Of a stretch of DNA of 29,135 bases, positions 1-8,024 are shown piece by piece. Both the position numbers and the translations under genes were made by a program. Position 1 is the first letter of the stretch; every line of letters starts with the position of its first letter. Where the stretch lies: contig CAZAGT010000017.1 of assembly GCA_964484515.1 (NCBI GenBank), positions 1 through 29,135 on the forward strand, written 5' to 3'. Below the pieces are notes generated by a model that was not told the DNA's origin, did not search any database, and was given only the letters and a program-made list of their open reading frames with translations. The stretch is from CAZAGT01 sp964484515 (GTDB taxonomy: Bacteria; Desulfobacterota; DSM-4660; Desulfatiglandales; HGW-15).

Positions 1-872
1 TGAATCCGTTCTGCACGGTTTCGCGCTTTTCGGGCCGAGCATTGCTTGGACACAAGGGGGGAGGCGGCCAATTCCATCTCCTCATAACAACGCTGAACCA
101 TGCTTGACGTAATCTTTTTCCGCCCTTTCGAGTATCCGTAGAGCATTGCATTATCAGCGAGGATGTTTATCAGCCTGGGATAACCGCTTGAAAAACGATG
201 AATGGCCTTGATGGCGTTATTGGGAAAAATTTCCCCTAGAACCCCATTCCCTGCTGCTTTTAATCTCGTAGCTAGGTATTCTCTGGTTGCCTGTAAGTCC
301 AAAGGCTGAATATGGTGGCGAATACTGATACGTTGCAGGAGCGGTCGGCATTCGGGCTGATTCAATTTATCGTTCAATTCGGGCTGGCCAACGAGAAACA
401 CATTGATTAGTTTAGCTTCACCTGCCTCCATATTCGAAAGCAGTCTAATTTCCTCAAGTAAATCGAGAGAGAGCTTTTGGGCCTCATCAATGATCAAAAG
501 GAAATTCTTCTGATGTTGTAGACCGTGGTTTAGGAAGGATTCAAATTCGATCAGAAAATCGGCCTTGGATTTCGCGATTTCCTTATTAAAGACCGAAAAG
601 GACAAGTAGTTTAAGAAATCCGAGGATGACAAAAGAGGATTGGAAAGGTAGACGCACTGAACCTTCGGATCGAGGTTTTTGACGAACGCGCGAACGACAG
701 TGGTCTTGCCGGTCCCCACCTCTCCCGTTAGAAGAACGAACCCTTTTCTCTCCATTACGCCGTACGTCAACAAGGCGTAGGCTTCATTATGGCTTTCGCC
801 GAGGTACAGAAAGCGCGATGACGGGGTCAAATCAAATGGTTTTTCCCGCAAGTTGTAGAAATCTGTATACAT
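1..872 (-). CDS. XrtA/PEP-CTERM locus AAA ATPase (ExeA-like), C-terminus cut by window edge
   Basis: Partial gene, open to the left edge (about 290 codons visible, no stop reached). The product begins MYTDFYNLREKPFDLTPSSR, the typical opening of the ExeA/GspA-like 'secretion ATPase, PEP-CTERM locus subfamily'. Walker A GEVGTGKT is at residues 50-57 and Walker B LLIIDEAQ further on; the C-terminal part has the RLINILAD sensor-type stretch. Family members are about 270-350 aa, so little is missing. An in-frame ATG at 938 would add 22 residues, but the conserved N-terminus favours 872. It follows the chain-length gene after 127 bases on the same strand and probably shares its transcript. The role in the locus is presumed to be energising or regulating polymer export; the exact function of this family is not established. 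Confidence 0.9.
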   Translation of the reverse strand, partial: MYTDFYNLREKPFDLTPSSRFLYLGESHNEAYALLTYGVMERKGFVLLTGEVGTGKTTVVRAFVKNLDPKVQCVYLSNPLLSSSDFLNYLSFSVFNKEIAKSKADFLIEFESFLNHGLQHQKNFLLIIDEAQKLSLDLLEEIRLLSNMEAGEAKLINVFLVGQPELNDKLNQPECRPLLQRISIRHHIQPLDLQATREYLATRLKAAGNGVLGEIFPNNAIKAIHRFSSGYPRLINILADNAMLYGYSKGRKKITSSMVQRCYEEMELAASPLVSKQCSARKARNRAERI

Positions 873-999
873 TTGTAGGACTGCATCCTTTTGCTGAGAT
901 CTGTTAAGTTCTAGCCCAATGACCGGAACCTTCCTCATGATAACGATACACGGGCCATGGGGTAATCAATCTCGCGGCGGCGATCAGGCCGTCCAGCTT

Positions 1000-2595
1000 T
1001 CAAATGTTCGCAAGAATGGCCTTGAACTGATCAATAGCGCCTCCGAAACCCTTTGCTGAAAACACAATGGCAACGATCGAGAGCAAAAAGGTCACGGCCA
1101 CTGAACTGGCCACGATAAAGAAGCGCTTGGCTCTGAACTTCCTCGTGTCTTTCTCTGTATAAAGTAACGGAACAGCTACCAGGACAGGGACCCGCACGTC
1201 ATCCTCCAATTCATCCGGCGACTTATAGGAGGTATCGGTCATCTCTCTAAGATAGACCAGCCCGGCCCCAAGACCCATCCCGAGCATAACAGTAAGCATA
1301 ATGATCTTTGGAATGGACGGCTCTACAGGAAGCTGGGGGGCCTTTGCTGGGTCGACGACTCTAAACTGTTCTCCTTTTTGCTTCTTTTCCATACTAACGG
1401 CGATCTCCGCTTCCAGTTTTCGGTTCAGTATGGAGTCGTAGATATCTTTCAGATTGGCATAATCGCGGTTCAATGAGAGCAACTCTTGCTCTCTCTTTGG
1501 GGTGTCCTCAATCTTTTGCTGGAGATTTTCTATTTTGGCTCGCACGGACTTTATTTCCGCTTTTGTATTCCGGATTTCAATATCGATCTGCTGCAACTCG
1601 GGTGGGAGTGTGACGCTGTCTTCGCGTATCTGCTCGGTGCCTTGCGTTTCGGATGCTTCAGATGTCCGAGGTTGATGTTCGTCGATCGAGACCGGTTCTT
1701 TCGACTCGAATTGCGCAATTGTGGCCTTAAGTCTCCTTACGTCAGGATGATTCAACGTGTATTTGGTTGTAAGTATTGAAAGTTCCTTTCTTAAAGCCAA
1801 AAGATCTCTTGCACCGTCACCTAGCACTGGTCCCCTTCGGTTCGTCTCTTCAGTCGAGTCTGCAGCTTGGCTTAGCTGATTCTGGATCAATAACCTTCTA
1901 TTTTCACCGTCTCGGAGATTAAAATTCAGTTGCTCCATCTGCATCTGTAAACGCTCAAGCATTGCCAGGTTTGTTTGTAGTTGGTCAGGTAAGGCTCCCA
2001 TATATCTGTGTCGGTAATCCTTCAGGGCCTGCTCTTTCTTGGACAAACGTCTTTCCATGGATTCAAGTTCATCCGCCAGAAAGGCTGATGTCCCCAATGC
2101 CTGGGATTCTCTGATCTTGATGTTTTCGGAAATAAAATTTGAAGCGAGAGCGTTTGTAACCTCCTTAACCGTCACAGGATTTTGGCCGCGGAAGGAGATC
2201 GAAAAGGCATTTCCACCGTTTCCCCCGCGTAGTACAACATCGATCTTTATCTTCTTTCTAAAGAGCTCTACTTTTTCATCGATAAGTAGGTTACGTTCAT
2301 GTCCTCGATCATATAAGTGGTATTCTTGAATTATCTTCTCCAGATTGGTTCTACTGGTGACCTGCTGTGTAATCGTTCTGAGGCGATCGTCTATATCGAT
2401 GGATACAATCGGCCGCACGAAATTTTGGGGAACTTTTTGCGGTTGAACTAAAATGAGTGTCTCTGCTTCGTAAACCTTTGGCGCAGTCGCTGCGTAAAGT
2501 GAGCCAAGCAGTGCAGTCAAGAGAAAGGGTATGATAAACCACTGTTTTCTTCTTAGGCCGATTTCAACATATTTCTTAAGTTCTGAGATATTCAT
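1000..2595 (-). CDS. XrtA-system polysaccharide chain-length determinant (Wzz/GumC family)
   Basis: 531 aa inner-membrane polysaccharide co-polymerase. An N-terminal Wzz domain with a transmembrane helix at about residues 18-36 is followed by a long periplasmic region with coiled-coil heptads (about 160-400) and the proline-rich Wzz signature PVEPSIPK just before a second transmembrane helix at about 431-449. A third hydrophobic segment at about 492-513 follows a short cytoplasmic stretch. There is no Walker A motif, so it lacks a fused BY-kinase. This matches the PEP-CTERM-locus chain-length family (EpsF-like) that controls length and export of the exopolysaccharide made by such loci. The ATG at 2595 has a weak upstream GAGG. 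A sigma54 promoter match lies about 265 bases upstream, and the locus ATPase follows downstream. Confidence 0.9.
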   Translation of the reverse strand: MNISELKKYVEIGLRRKQWFIIPFLLTALLGSLYAATAPKVYEAETLILVQPQKVPQNFVRPIVSIDIDDRLRTITQQVTSRTNLEKIIQEYHLYDRGHERNLLIDEKVELFRKKIKIDVVLRGGNGGNAFSISFRGQNPVTVKEVTNALASNFISENIKIRESQALGTSAFLADELESMERRLSKKEQALKDYRHRYMGALPDQLQTNLAMLERLQMQMEQLNFNLRDGENRRLLIQNQLSQAADSTEETNRRGPVLGDGARDLLALRKELSILTTKYTLNHPDVRRLKATIAQFESKEPVSIDEHQPRTSEASETQGTEQIREDSVTLPPELQQIDIEIRNTKAEIKSVRAKIENLQQKIEDTPKREQELLSLNRDYANLKDIYDSILNRKLEAEIAVSMEKKQKGEQFRVVDPAKAPQLPVEPSIPKIIMLTVMLGMGLGAGLVYLREMTDTSYKSPDELEDDVRVPVLVAVPLLYTEKDTRKFRAKRFFIVASSVAVTFLLSIVAIVFSAKGFGGAIDQFKAILANI

Positions 2596-2677
2596 GACAA
2601 TATCGCCTCGCCGGTGATTTAGTACTTATCAGTGTTTTCTTAGAATCCATTGTTTGTCATAACAGCATGCCAATGTA

Positions 2678-2794
2678 CATGTTACTACGGGGAGCACCTA
2701 ATAGTTTGCGCATATTGATATACTGGTTATAGCTAATTTACAGCTACGTCATTCAACGAATGCAAACTACTTTATGACCCCCGTAGTAACAATG
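2678..2794. repeat. Inverted repeat in the leader of the chain-length gene
   Basis: GTTACTACGGGG at 2681-2692 is repeated in inverted form (CCCCGTAGTAAC) at 2779-2790, 12 of 12 bases. The flanks CAT and AATG extend the match if one base is skipped. The arms are 86 bases apart. They lie between the predicted sigma54 promoter (2860-2875, minus) and the start codon at 2595, so in the transcript they could close a large stem, or they could be two operator half-sites. No T-tract follows, so it is not a terminator. Confidence 0.55.
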
Positions 2795-2837
2795 TTCGAT
2801 CCTGAACCTGGCCAAAAGACAATTAAAGGAGGCCCGA

Positions 2838-2981
2838 ATGTTAATGGTCTCTGTCGTCAAGCAATGGTTGTGCCAGACCAAGGCAAACTGGAAAGTAATG
2901 CGCGAAGTGAGTTTAAACCGTGATTTTAGCAGGTTAGGCTTATGCAGTTTATCTCTACGCAACTGTGTGAAGGGAAAATGA
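2838..2981 (+). CDS. Possible 47-aa small protein with a strong ribosome binding site
   Basis: A short plus-strand ORF of 47 codons starting with ATG at 2838 and ending in TGA at 2979-2981. It is preceded by AAAGGAGG at about 2825-2832, an unusually good Shine-Dalgarno with 5-6 bases spacing. The product (MLMVSVVKQWLCQTKANWKV...) is basic, has no clear membrane segment, and matches nothing I recognise. It runs antisense across the sigma54 promoter of the chain-length gene, so it may be chance. The ribosome-binding signal is the only argument for it. Confidence 0.2.
   Translation: MLMVSVVKQWLCQTKANWKVMREVSLNRDFSRLGLCSLSLRNCVKGK
2860..2875 (-). promoter_or_regulatory. Sigma54 (RpoN) -24/-12 promoter for the chain-length operon
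   Basis: Read on the minus strand the site is TGGCACAACCATTGCT, which matches the sigma54 consensus TGGCAY-R-N4-TTGCW throughout, with the GG and GC pairs exactly 12 bases apart. The transcript would start near 2849, leaving a leader of about 250 bases before the ATG at 2595. Two sigma54 activators are encoded in the same locus. Confidence 0.8.
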
Positions 2982-3377
2982 TTAGGTTCTGTAGATAAAG
3001 TGGAAGTTTGGATGAAAGGTTTTGGAAAGAAGTAGCACTAAATTGCCCATTTTCGGCAGAATTGACAGATGTTTGGGGAATTATTTTGGATAGGGGGCCT
3101 TGGAGTGAGCCTAACAGCCGCCTTGGCCATCAGCGTGGGGCGGATACGCGCAGGAATTCTAGCCGGTTGTTTATTGACTACGAGATGTGCCCTAACTAGG
3201 ATAAAAGAACCCGCCAAAAATCGGCTAAGACGATTTCGCGTTTTTGTGCAGGATTCGTAATACAGTCCCTTCAGAAACCGGTGCCAGGCAATGCTATCGG
3301 GGAAGATTGACGATAAAATACGTCGTCTTGATCGAACTAACAGCCATCTGAACTGAACTCCACGTGGCTTCTTATTA
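2982..3377. other. Non-coding stretch between chain-length gene promoter and outer-membrane barrel gene
   Basis: No gene can be supported here. Short hydrophobic plus-strand ORFs around 3069-3260 lack a ribosome binding site and recognisable motifs. The part just upstream of the sigma54 promoter (about 2943-2965) has a weak CAGTT...AACTG dyad with an 11-base spacer that could be an activator site at roughly -95 to -115; this is weak. I see no intrinsic terminator after the beta-barrel gene that ends at 3378. Confidence 0.4.
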
Positions 3378-4670
3378 TTACCATTTAAATAGCCTAGTGG
3401 CCGTAAAGGTCAGCATAACGCGATTATCATTGTACTCCGACCTTGGTACATCATCGGATCTTTCGGTGTGGGCGTAGTCAATAACCAGTGCAAGCCAACG
3501 GAGAAAAGTCCACCTGAAACCAACATTGCCCCGCCAGACAGACCAGGTCCGGTCGTCTTGATCCTGATTCGATCGATAATTGCCGGCTATATAGAAGTTT
3601 AATGAATCCATGATTTGATACTGCAGGTTTGTGTAGAGCCCCCAGAACTGAATAAACTGCCTCCTAGTGGGGTCCAGATACTGTTCTCCCCAGCCACCGT
3701 TTCCGCCGAAGGTGAAGCTGGCGTGTTGAAAGGCCTTGTTCAAGGAGAGATCGTATTGGAGGCCGGCGTTGTCGTCAGTCACTTCGTTGTCTTGGAGGAA
3801 ATAGCCTAATGCCACAGCAAAGTTGAGGTCGGAGGTCAGGGCCTGTTCATAGCCTGCTGCTATCTCATGGACGTCGTAGTTCTCGCGAAAAGCGGAAAAG
3901 TCTCGGGAAGTGAAATGATAGTCGAAGTAGCCTGTCGATTGCGGGGTGAAGCGACGGAGGTATCGTCCTCCAACTCGGTGGCCCGTAAAGTCCCTAACCT
4001 CGAAGGGGGAAGAGAGGGCGGAATCGGTGTACTCGTAGTCAAACGCCAAGCCATTCTGTTGTGTGAACCAATAGGTCAAGCTGGTGAAGGGGGTCTGGAC
4101 CGCTCCGTCAAAGAGAGTGGGGTCGTCATTGGCTTGATAGTTATTGCGATATCCGAGCGACCATGCATCTTCAGGACCGAATAGGTAGGAGACACTCGCC
4201 TGCCCGCTGTTTCTCCAGTATTTAAACCGAAAAGTCCTTTGGCCGGGGTCGTCGCCGAAATCTTGAAGAGGATCCTCCGATCTCAAAATGGTGTCGGTGA
4301 GGTCGAACCGGAAATGCTTCGCCAATTCCTGGCTGAATTCTATGTCGCCGAAATGCCTTATGGTATTGAGACGAGTTTCATCCCTATACCAGACAAAACT
4401 GGGAGCATAACTCAATGAGAGTTTGTTTTTTTCAGAAAGGATGTCCAACTGCAGAGCGGGGGAGACGGTAGTGATAAAATCGGATTTTTCATCTATGCTG
4501 TCAAGTTCGACATTATCGTCATAGGCCTCTCTTATGTAGATACTGGGTGTGAAATCAAACTGGTATTTAGCGTCGATGTGGCGGGGCAGCAAGAGGTGAA
4601 ATAGGCCGATCACCAGGAACAACGCGAGAAACATCAGTCTTGGGGAGTACGTCTTTTGCGTCATAATCAT
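3378..4670 (-). CDS. PEP-CTERM-system outer-membrane beta-barrel protein
   Basis: 430 aa when started at ATG 4670; a second ATG at 4664 is equally possible and sits 9 bases after GAGAAG. A start at 4757 would add residues upstream of a clear signal peptide (hydrophobic MFLALFLVIGLFHLLL ending near HIDA), so it is rejected. After the signal the protein is made of alternating aromatic and polar beta-strands (for example LSLSYAPSFVWYRDET) and ends in the aromatic residue W, the usual outer-membrane barrel C-terminus. This fits the uncharacterised PEP-CTERM-system-associated family (TIGR03016 type) and is probably the outer-membrane partner for polymer export. It lies 144 bases after the export-protein gene; that gap contains a short GGGTC-AA-GACCC palindrome but no clear promoter. 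Confidence 0.85.
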   Translation of the reverse strand: MIMTQKTYSPRLMFLALFLVIGLFHLLLPRHIDAKYQFDFTPSIYIREAYDDNVELDSIDEKSDFITTVSPALQLDILSEKNKLSLSYAPSFVWYRDETRLNTIRHFGDIEFSQELAKHFRFDLTDTILRSEDPLQDFGDDPGQRTFRFKYWRNSGQASVSYLFGPEDAWSLGYRNNYQANDDPTLFDGAVQTPFTSLTYWFTQQNGLAFDYEYTDSALSSPFEVRDFTGHRVGGRYLRRFTPQSTGYFDYHFTSRDFSAFRENYDVHEIAAGYEQALTSDLNFAVALGYFLQDNEVTDDNAGLQYDLSLNKAFQHASFTFGGNGGWGEQYLDPTRRQFIQFWGLYTNLQYQIMDSLNFYIAGNYRSNQDQDDRTWSVWRGNVGFRWTFLRWLALVIDYAHTERSDDVPRSEYNDNRVMLTFTATRLFKW

Positions 4671-4814
4671 TGCTTCTCTGTTTGGGAAAGCCAAAAGATG
4701 GAGACCAGGGCTAAAGAACGACAGGCATGAAAGAGGAATGACTGGGTCAAGACCCAAGTTCTATACCAATGAGATGAGAGATTCTTGCGGCGTTCCTTTT
4801 CCCTTGATCGGACG

Positions 4815-5429
4815 CTATGGTACGACAATCGTATCGTTTGGCTTCAAAATGATGTTCTGTGCCAAGTTCTTGCCAGATATATAGCCCTTATAATTGAAAC
4901 GGATTTGGGTTTCCTTTTGCCCTTGTCGTCGAACGATCAGCACATTCTTTTCGTCGGCCCACTCTGCGAAACCTCCGGCGGCAGCGAGGGCCTGTAAAAC
5001 GGTCATGTTGGGCTCCAAGGGATAGGGGCCTGGGCCGTTTACCTTCCCGATGACATAGATGCGTTGACTCAGGGTCTGCTTCACAATGATGGTGACTTCC
5101 GGCGTGGTCACGTAATTCTTCAACTTCGCGGTGATGAGGTCGCTAAGTTCGGCAACTGTCCTTCCTTTAGCCATAACCTGGCCAATCAGAGGGTAAGTGA
5201 TTCTGCCGTCAGGCATAACGATCGCTTCACGCGTGAGCTCCGGTTCTTTCCATACATAGATATCCAAGACATCGCTGGGACCAATCAGATACGGTGAAGC
5301 CGCCAATTCCTCCTGGGAGGCGCAAGCGTCTTTCCCCAATTCTGGTAAAGCAACATTGCTCAAAAGGGGCGTGATAATCAGCATCGCGACAAATGTAGTT
5401 ACTCTGGATAGGATCTCTTTTTTAGTCAT
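4815..5429 (-). CDS. XrtA-system exopolysaccharide export protein (Wza-like, short form)
   Basis: 204 aa. An N-terminal signal segment (about residues 10-36, with a Cys at 36 that could be a lipidation site, though the lipobox is poor) precedes a polysaccharide export domain (from YLIGPSDVLDIYVWKEPELT, about 47-125) and an SLBB-like domain (RIYVIGKVNGPGPYPLEPNM, about 128-185), ending at NDTIVVP. It lacks the C-terminal amphipathic helix of full-length Wza, as is usual for the PEP-CTERM-locus version, where a separate barrel protein is encoded beside it; here that is the next gene. ATG at 5429; the upstream 128 bases separate it from the receiver-less activator, with which it may be co-transcribed. 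No sigma54 site was found directly upstream. Confidence 0.9.
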   Translation of the reverse strand: MTKKEILSRVTTFVAMLIITPLLSNVALPELGKDACASQEELAASPYLIGPSDVLDIYVWKEPELTREAIVMPDGRITYPLIGQVMAKGRTVAELSDLITAKLKNYVTTPEVTIIVKQTLSQRIYVIGKVNGPGPYPLEPNMTVLQALAAAGGFAEWADEKNVLIVRRQGQKETQIRFNYKGYISGKNLAQNIILKPNDTIVVP

Positions 5430-5557
5430 GGTTATACCCTATAGTAGAAGTTAAGTTCATTTTCCTTAGAATAAGAGGAACACATGTTGAGGAATTCAGA
5501 GCTGTCTCTGATGACACCTCGATCACCATGTTTCAAGCGTTACCGTCTCGTTGTCAA

Positions 5558-6580
5558 TCAAACAATACCATCTTTGATACCGTAATTATCCATCTTATAA
5601 AACAAGGCCTTGTAACTGATCTTGAGCATAAGGGCGGCCCTTTTCTTGTTCCAACCAGTCATCTTTAGCGCGTGCAAGATAGTCTCCCTCTCGATATACC
5701 TTGTTGCCTCCGTTTTCAAATCCTTGAGAGATCTCAGAGTCTCAGCGCTGTTCCTATCCCCTTGGTTCGGTTCTGCCCGACGAACAAGCTGCGGGAAGGT
5801 TTCCTCGGGCAACGGCACGCTGTCACTAATCATGTTGTCCATGAGTTCGGATTTAACCTTCTCGGCATCTTCACCCACCACTAACCTCAGGATGATTGCA
5901 GCGAGCTCTCTCACGTTTCCAGGCCAATGATAGGCTTCGAAGAGCTTCATCATATCTGAATTCAGTGGGCGAGCCTCGTCTATTTCTAGATACGAACGGT
6001 ATTTCTGAAAAAAATGTTTAGTCAAAAGAGGGATGTCATCTTTGCGTTCCCGCAGAGGAGGGAGCTCGATCTTGATAATATTAAGACGATAATAGAGGTC
6101 CTCCCTGAAAAGCCCCTGCTTCATGTCGTTTCCAAGATCATGGTTGGTGGAAGCGATAACCCAAGCATTCACCTTCACATCGGTGGTTCCCCCCAAGCGA
6201 TGAAACTCACCACTCTGGAGCACCTGAAGCAGCTTGGCTTGAAGGACCAGCGGCATGTCGCCGATTTCATCCAATAAGATCACCCCGTCTGAGGCCAGCT
6301 CAAACTTCCCTGGTTTGGGCTTTTCTGCTCCTGTAAAGGCCCCCTTTTCATAGCCGAAAAGCTCGCTTTCGAGGAGCGTCAAGGGCATCGCTGCGCAATT
6401 CACTTTGAGAAATCGTTTTCCAGACCTTGAAGATGAGCTATGAAGAAGACGTGCAACGACCTCTTTTCCTGTGCCGGTTTCTCCCAACAGCAGCACATTG
6501 AAGGCTGTATCAGAGACCATAGTGACCAATTCCCTGATTTTCCTTAAGGAGGGATGGTTTCCGATAAAAGGATGTTCCAT
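5558..6580 (-). CDS. Sigma54-dependent transcriptional activator without a receiver domain
   Basis: 340 aa from ATG 6580: an AAA+ domain with Walker A GETGTGKE (33-40), the sigma54-contacting loop GAFTGA (80-85), Walker B ILLDEIGD (101-108), and a C-terminal Fis-type helix-turn-helix (WNKKRAALMLKISYKALFYK). The AAA+ domain begins almost at residue 1, so there is no receiver or other sensory domain. It is PspF-like in layout but related in position to PrsR of PEP-CTERM loci. A longer reading frame from a TTG at 6619 is unlikely, since a -35 box overlaps it. No Shine-Dalgarno precedes ATG 6580. The probable job is to drive sigma54 promoters of this locus, with activity set by a partner or by its level rather than its own phosphorylation. 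Confidence 0.92.
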   Translation of the reverse strand: MEHPFIGNHPSLRKIRELVTMVSDTAFNVLLLGETGTGKEVVARLLHSSSSRSGKRFLKVNCAAMPLTLLESELFGYEKGAFTGAEKPKPGKFELASDGVILLDEIGDMPLVLQAKLLQVLQSGEFHRLGGTTDVKVNAWVIASTNHDLGNDMKQGLFREDLYYRLNIIKIELPPLRERKDDIPLLTKHFFQKYRSYLEIDEARPLNSDMMKLFEAYHWPGNVRELAAIILRLVVGEDAEKVKSELMDNMISDSVPLPEETFPQLVRRAEPNQGDRNSAETLRSLKDLKTEATRYIERETILHALKMTGWNKKRAALMLKISYKALFYKMDNYGIKDGIV

Positions 6581-6590
6581 AATGTAGCAA

Positions 6591-6619
6591 ATTATTACAC
6601 AGGGAGAAGAAATTGTCAA
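6591..6619 (-). promoter_or_regulatory. Sigma70-type promoter giving a near-leaderless activator mRNA
   Basis: On the minus strand TTGACA (6619-6614) is followed by 17 bases and AATAAT (6596-6591), 6/6 and 5/6 matches to the housekeeping consensus. Transcription would begin near 6584, only about four bases before the ATG at 6580, which agrees with the absence of a ribosome binding site there. Confidence 0.6.
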
Positions 6620-6742
6620 TATCAGGGTGATTTATATTGTTGGATATCCTTATTAGATCGGTAGTCAAAACATTGCAGGAGGACGGCGGGAGACGGAGGC
6701 ATATCTTTGATGGTGACTGCTCAGGGGAATATTATGGGCAGA

Positions 6743-6818
6743 CCGGCATGGCTGTGAGCATCTTGACGGATCCCAGCAACCGAGGTGACTTCCAAAGGAT
6801 AGCCTTGTTGCCTGCCGG
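6743..6818. repeat. Nested stem-loop element upstream of the activator gene
   Basis: Complementary segments nest inside one another: CCGGCA (6743-6748) with TGCCGG (6813-6818), GCAAC (6776-6780) with GTTGC (6807-6811), AGG (6783-6785) with CCT (6803-6805), and a small TCC-AAA-GGA tip. Such an arm could form in RNA from either strand. It matches no riboswitch class I know. The remaining sequence from 6620 to 7193 shows no gene. Confidence 0.35.
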
Positions 6819-7193
6819 CTAGATTCTAGTCTTTCAGTTTACAGGACCCCTGTTGAGGAGGCCAGAGTTCCAGAACAATGGATACTGCCACGTCGTCTCA
6901 GCCTGAGAACGGAGCTGACGATCGAGCTCCGAGATATGAACCTTGAGAGTGGCAAAAGATAGAAATAACCGATGACGTCACGCCGTTCCCGGGCATTGCG
7001 TCTCTATGGTAAGCAACGCAGAGCCTCGGATGCAAAAGGGAATATCTAGGGTTGATCACAGAGCCTCCGGTACCGTAAAGGAACTGAGTATTAGGATTCG
7101 TAAGAGATCCAGGTTTTTTTACTCAAGAGATGGATCCTCCGGGATGGTTGCCAATGCTTTCGAAGTTACCGACGTCAGGGAGCTCACAGCCAC
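6819..7193. other. Non-coding stretch between the nested stem element and the PEP-CTERM terminator
   Basis: I see no supported gene. Plus-strand ORFs at 6637-6822 and 7006-7245 have no ribosome binding sites or recognisable domains, and the second runs into the terminator hairpin. No sigma54 match was found on either strand here. Confidence 0.4.
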
Positions 7194-7240
7194 AAAAAAA
7201 GGGCCTTTCTCGGCGCGCGAAGGGATGCCGAGAAAGGCCC
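7194..7240 (-). terminator. Intrinsic terminator of the PEP-CTERM gene
   Basis: A perfect 14-bp stem: GGGCCTTTCTCGGC at 7201-7214 and its complement at 7227-7240, with a 12-base loop. On the minus strand it is followed directly by seven T (A-tract 7194-7200). It lies about 80 bases after the stop codon of the PEP-CTERM gene and separates that transcript from the activator gene. Confidence 0.93.
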
Positions 7241-7268
7241 CGTAGGCCGTCTCTCAAAAGGGGAAGGT

Positions 7269-7307
7269 AGAAGAGAGAGACGGGAAAACCATCAATCTCT
7301 CTCTTCT
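7269..7307 (-). repeat. Extra GA-rich hairpin just after the PEP-CTERM stop codon
   Basis: AGAAGAGAGAGA at 7269-7280 pairs with TCTCTCTCTTCT at 7296-7307 (12 bp, 15-base loop). It sits between the stop codon at 7317 and the terminator, with no T-tract of its own, so it could be a 3' stability or processing element. Confidence 0.6.
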
Positions 7308-7316
7308 TACCGCAAA

Positions 7317-8024
7317 TTACCCTCTCTTGAAGAACTTCTTTCGTCCTAGGCCGGCCATACCTACAAGACCAGATCCGAATAACAGCATGGTGGCAGGCTC
7401 AGGCGCATTAACGCTGGGCAAGACCTCAAAGTTGTCAATCCCGATGTCATGATAACCGTGGTTGCTGAAGACCAGGAGTGAAACGGGCTCTCCAAAATCA
7501 ATCTCGCCAAACACGACTTCTGCGCCCTGCCCAGGATTGTAGGCCTGGTGGCCGACCAGCGCACCTGCATATGGATCCTCCACAGTACCACCGTTGTTGT
7601 TGTAAGTGGGACCATAGGCAAAAATCTGAAGATCGGCACCTGGGGTGGCTTGAAATACGTAACCTATACCGCCCAGAATGGCCGTAATCGGTCTTTCTTC
7701 GAAAAGGATTTCAAAGTCCGATCCATCGTAAGAATCATTACGCATCCAGTTTGTCTCATTTCCAACCCATTCGGGAGGATAAAAAGGGATGGCGTCGTCG
7801 TTGTTTCTGATCTCGGAATCGGTACTAGATACCTTCGATCCATAGACATCTGTCATATAAAGGCTGATTCGCCAGTCAGAGCAGGTTGAGTTAGGTGTGG
7901 CTGAGCCGGGGTTGAACGCTGAGATCCCCTCAAAGTCGAAAAGGGCGGCACTGGCCAAGCCGGATCCACTCAAGATTAAGACGAGCGAACACAAAAACAC
8001 GAAAAGTCCTTTCATCTTTACCAT
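7317..8024 (-). CDS. PEP-CTERM sorting-domain protein (exosortase substrate)
   Basis: 235 aa. A signal peptide (residues 1 to about 26, MVKMKGLFVFLCSLVLILSG...ASA) starts at ATG 8024, which has GGAGG at 8035-8031 about six bases upstream. The C-terminus is a complete PEP-CTERM tripartite signal: the motif APEPATMLL, a transmembrane segment (LFGSGLVGMAGLG) and a basic tail RKKFFKRG. The middle is an extracellular beta-rich domain of no family I recognise, rich in Asn, Asp, Gly and aromatic residues. In such systems the exosortase cleaves near the PEP motif and the protein reaches the envelope or biofilm matrix. It is the only PEP-CTERM protein in the window. It is transcribed alone, from a sigma54 promoter to a strong terminator. 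Confidence 0.95.
   Translation of the reverse strand: MVKMKGLFVFLCSLVLILSGSGLASAALFDFEGISAFNPGSATPNSTCSDWRISLYMTDVYGSKVSSTDSEIRNNDDAIPFYPPEWVGNETNWMRNDSYDGSDFEILFEERPITAILGGIGYVFQATPGADLQIFAYGPTYNNNGGTVEDPYAGALVGHQAYNPGQGAEVVFGEIDFGEPVSLLVFSNHGYHDIGIDNFEVLPSVNAPEPATMLLFGSGLVGMAGLGRKKFFKRG

Noticed and set aside
2656..2675. A second sigma54 site around TGGCATG near 2670 (minus)
   Set aside because: The -12 GC pair is missing at the required distance; the site at 2860-2875 matches far better.
3008..3260. Two overlapping plus-strand ORFs, one with a hydrophobic stretch
   Set aside because: No ribosome binding site, no known motif, and the hydrophobic stretch is interrupted by charged residues.
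4735..4760. GGGTC-AA-GACCC palindrome between export and barrel genes as terminator
   Set aside because: Short stem with a two-base loop and no T-tract on either strand.
6700..6850. Cyclic di-GMP (GEMM) riboswitch
   Set aside because: The nested stems lack the conserved GEMM core such as the GACGCAAAGC segment.
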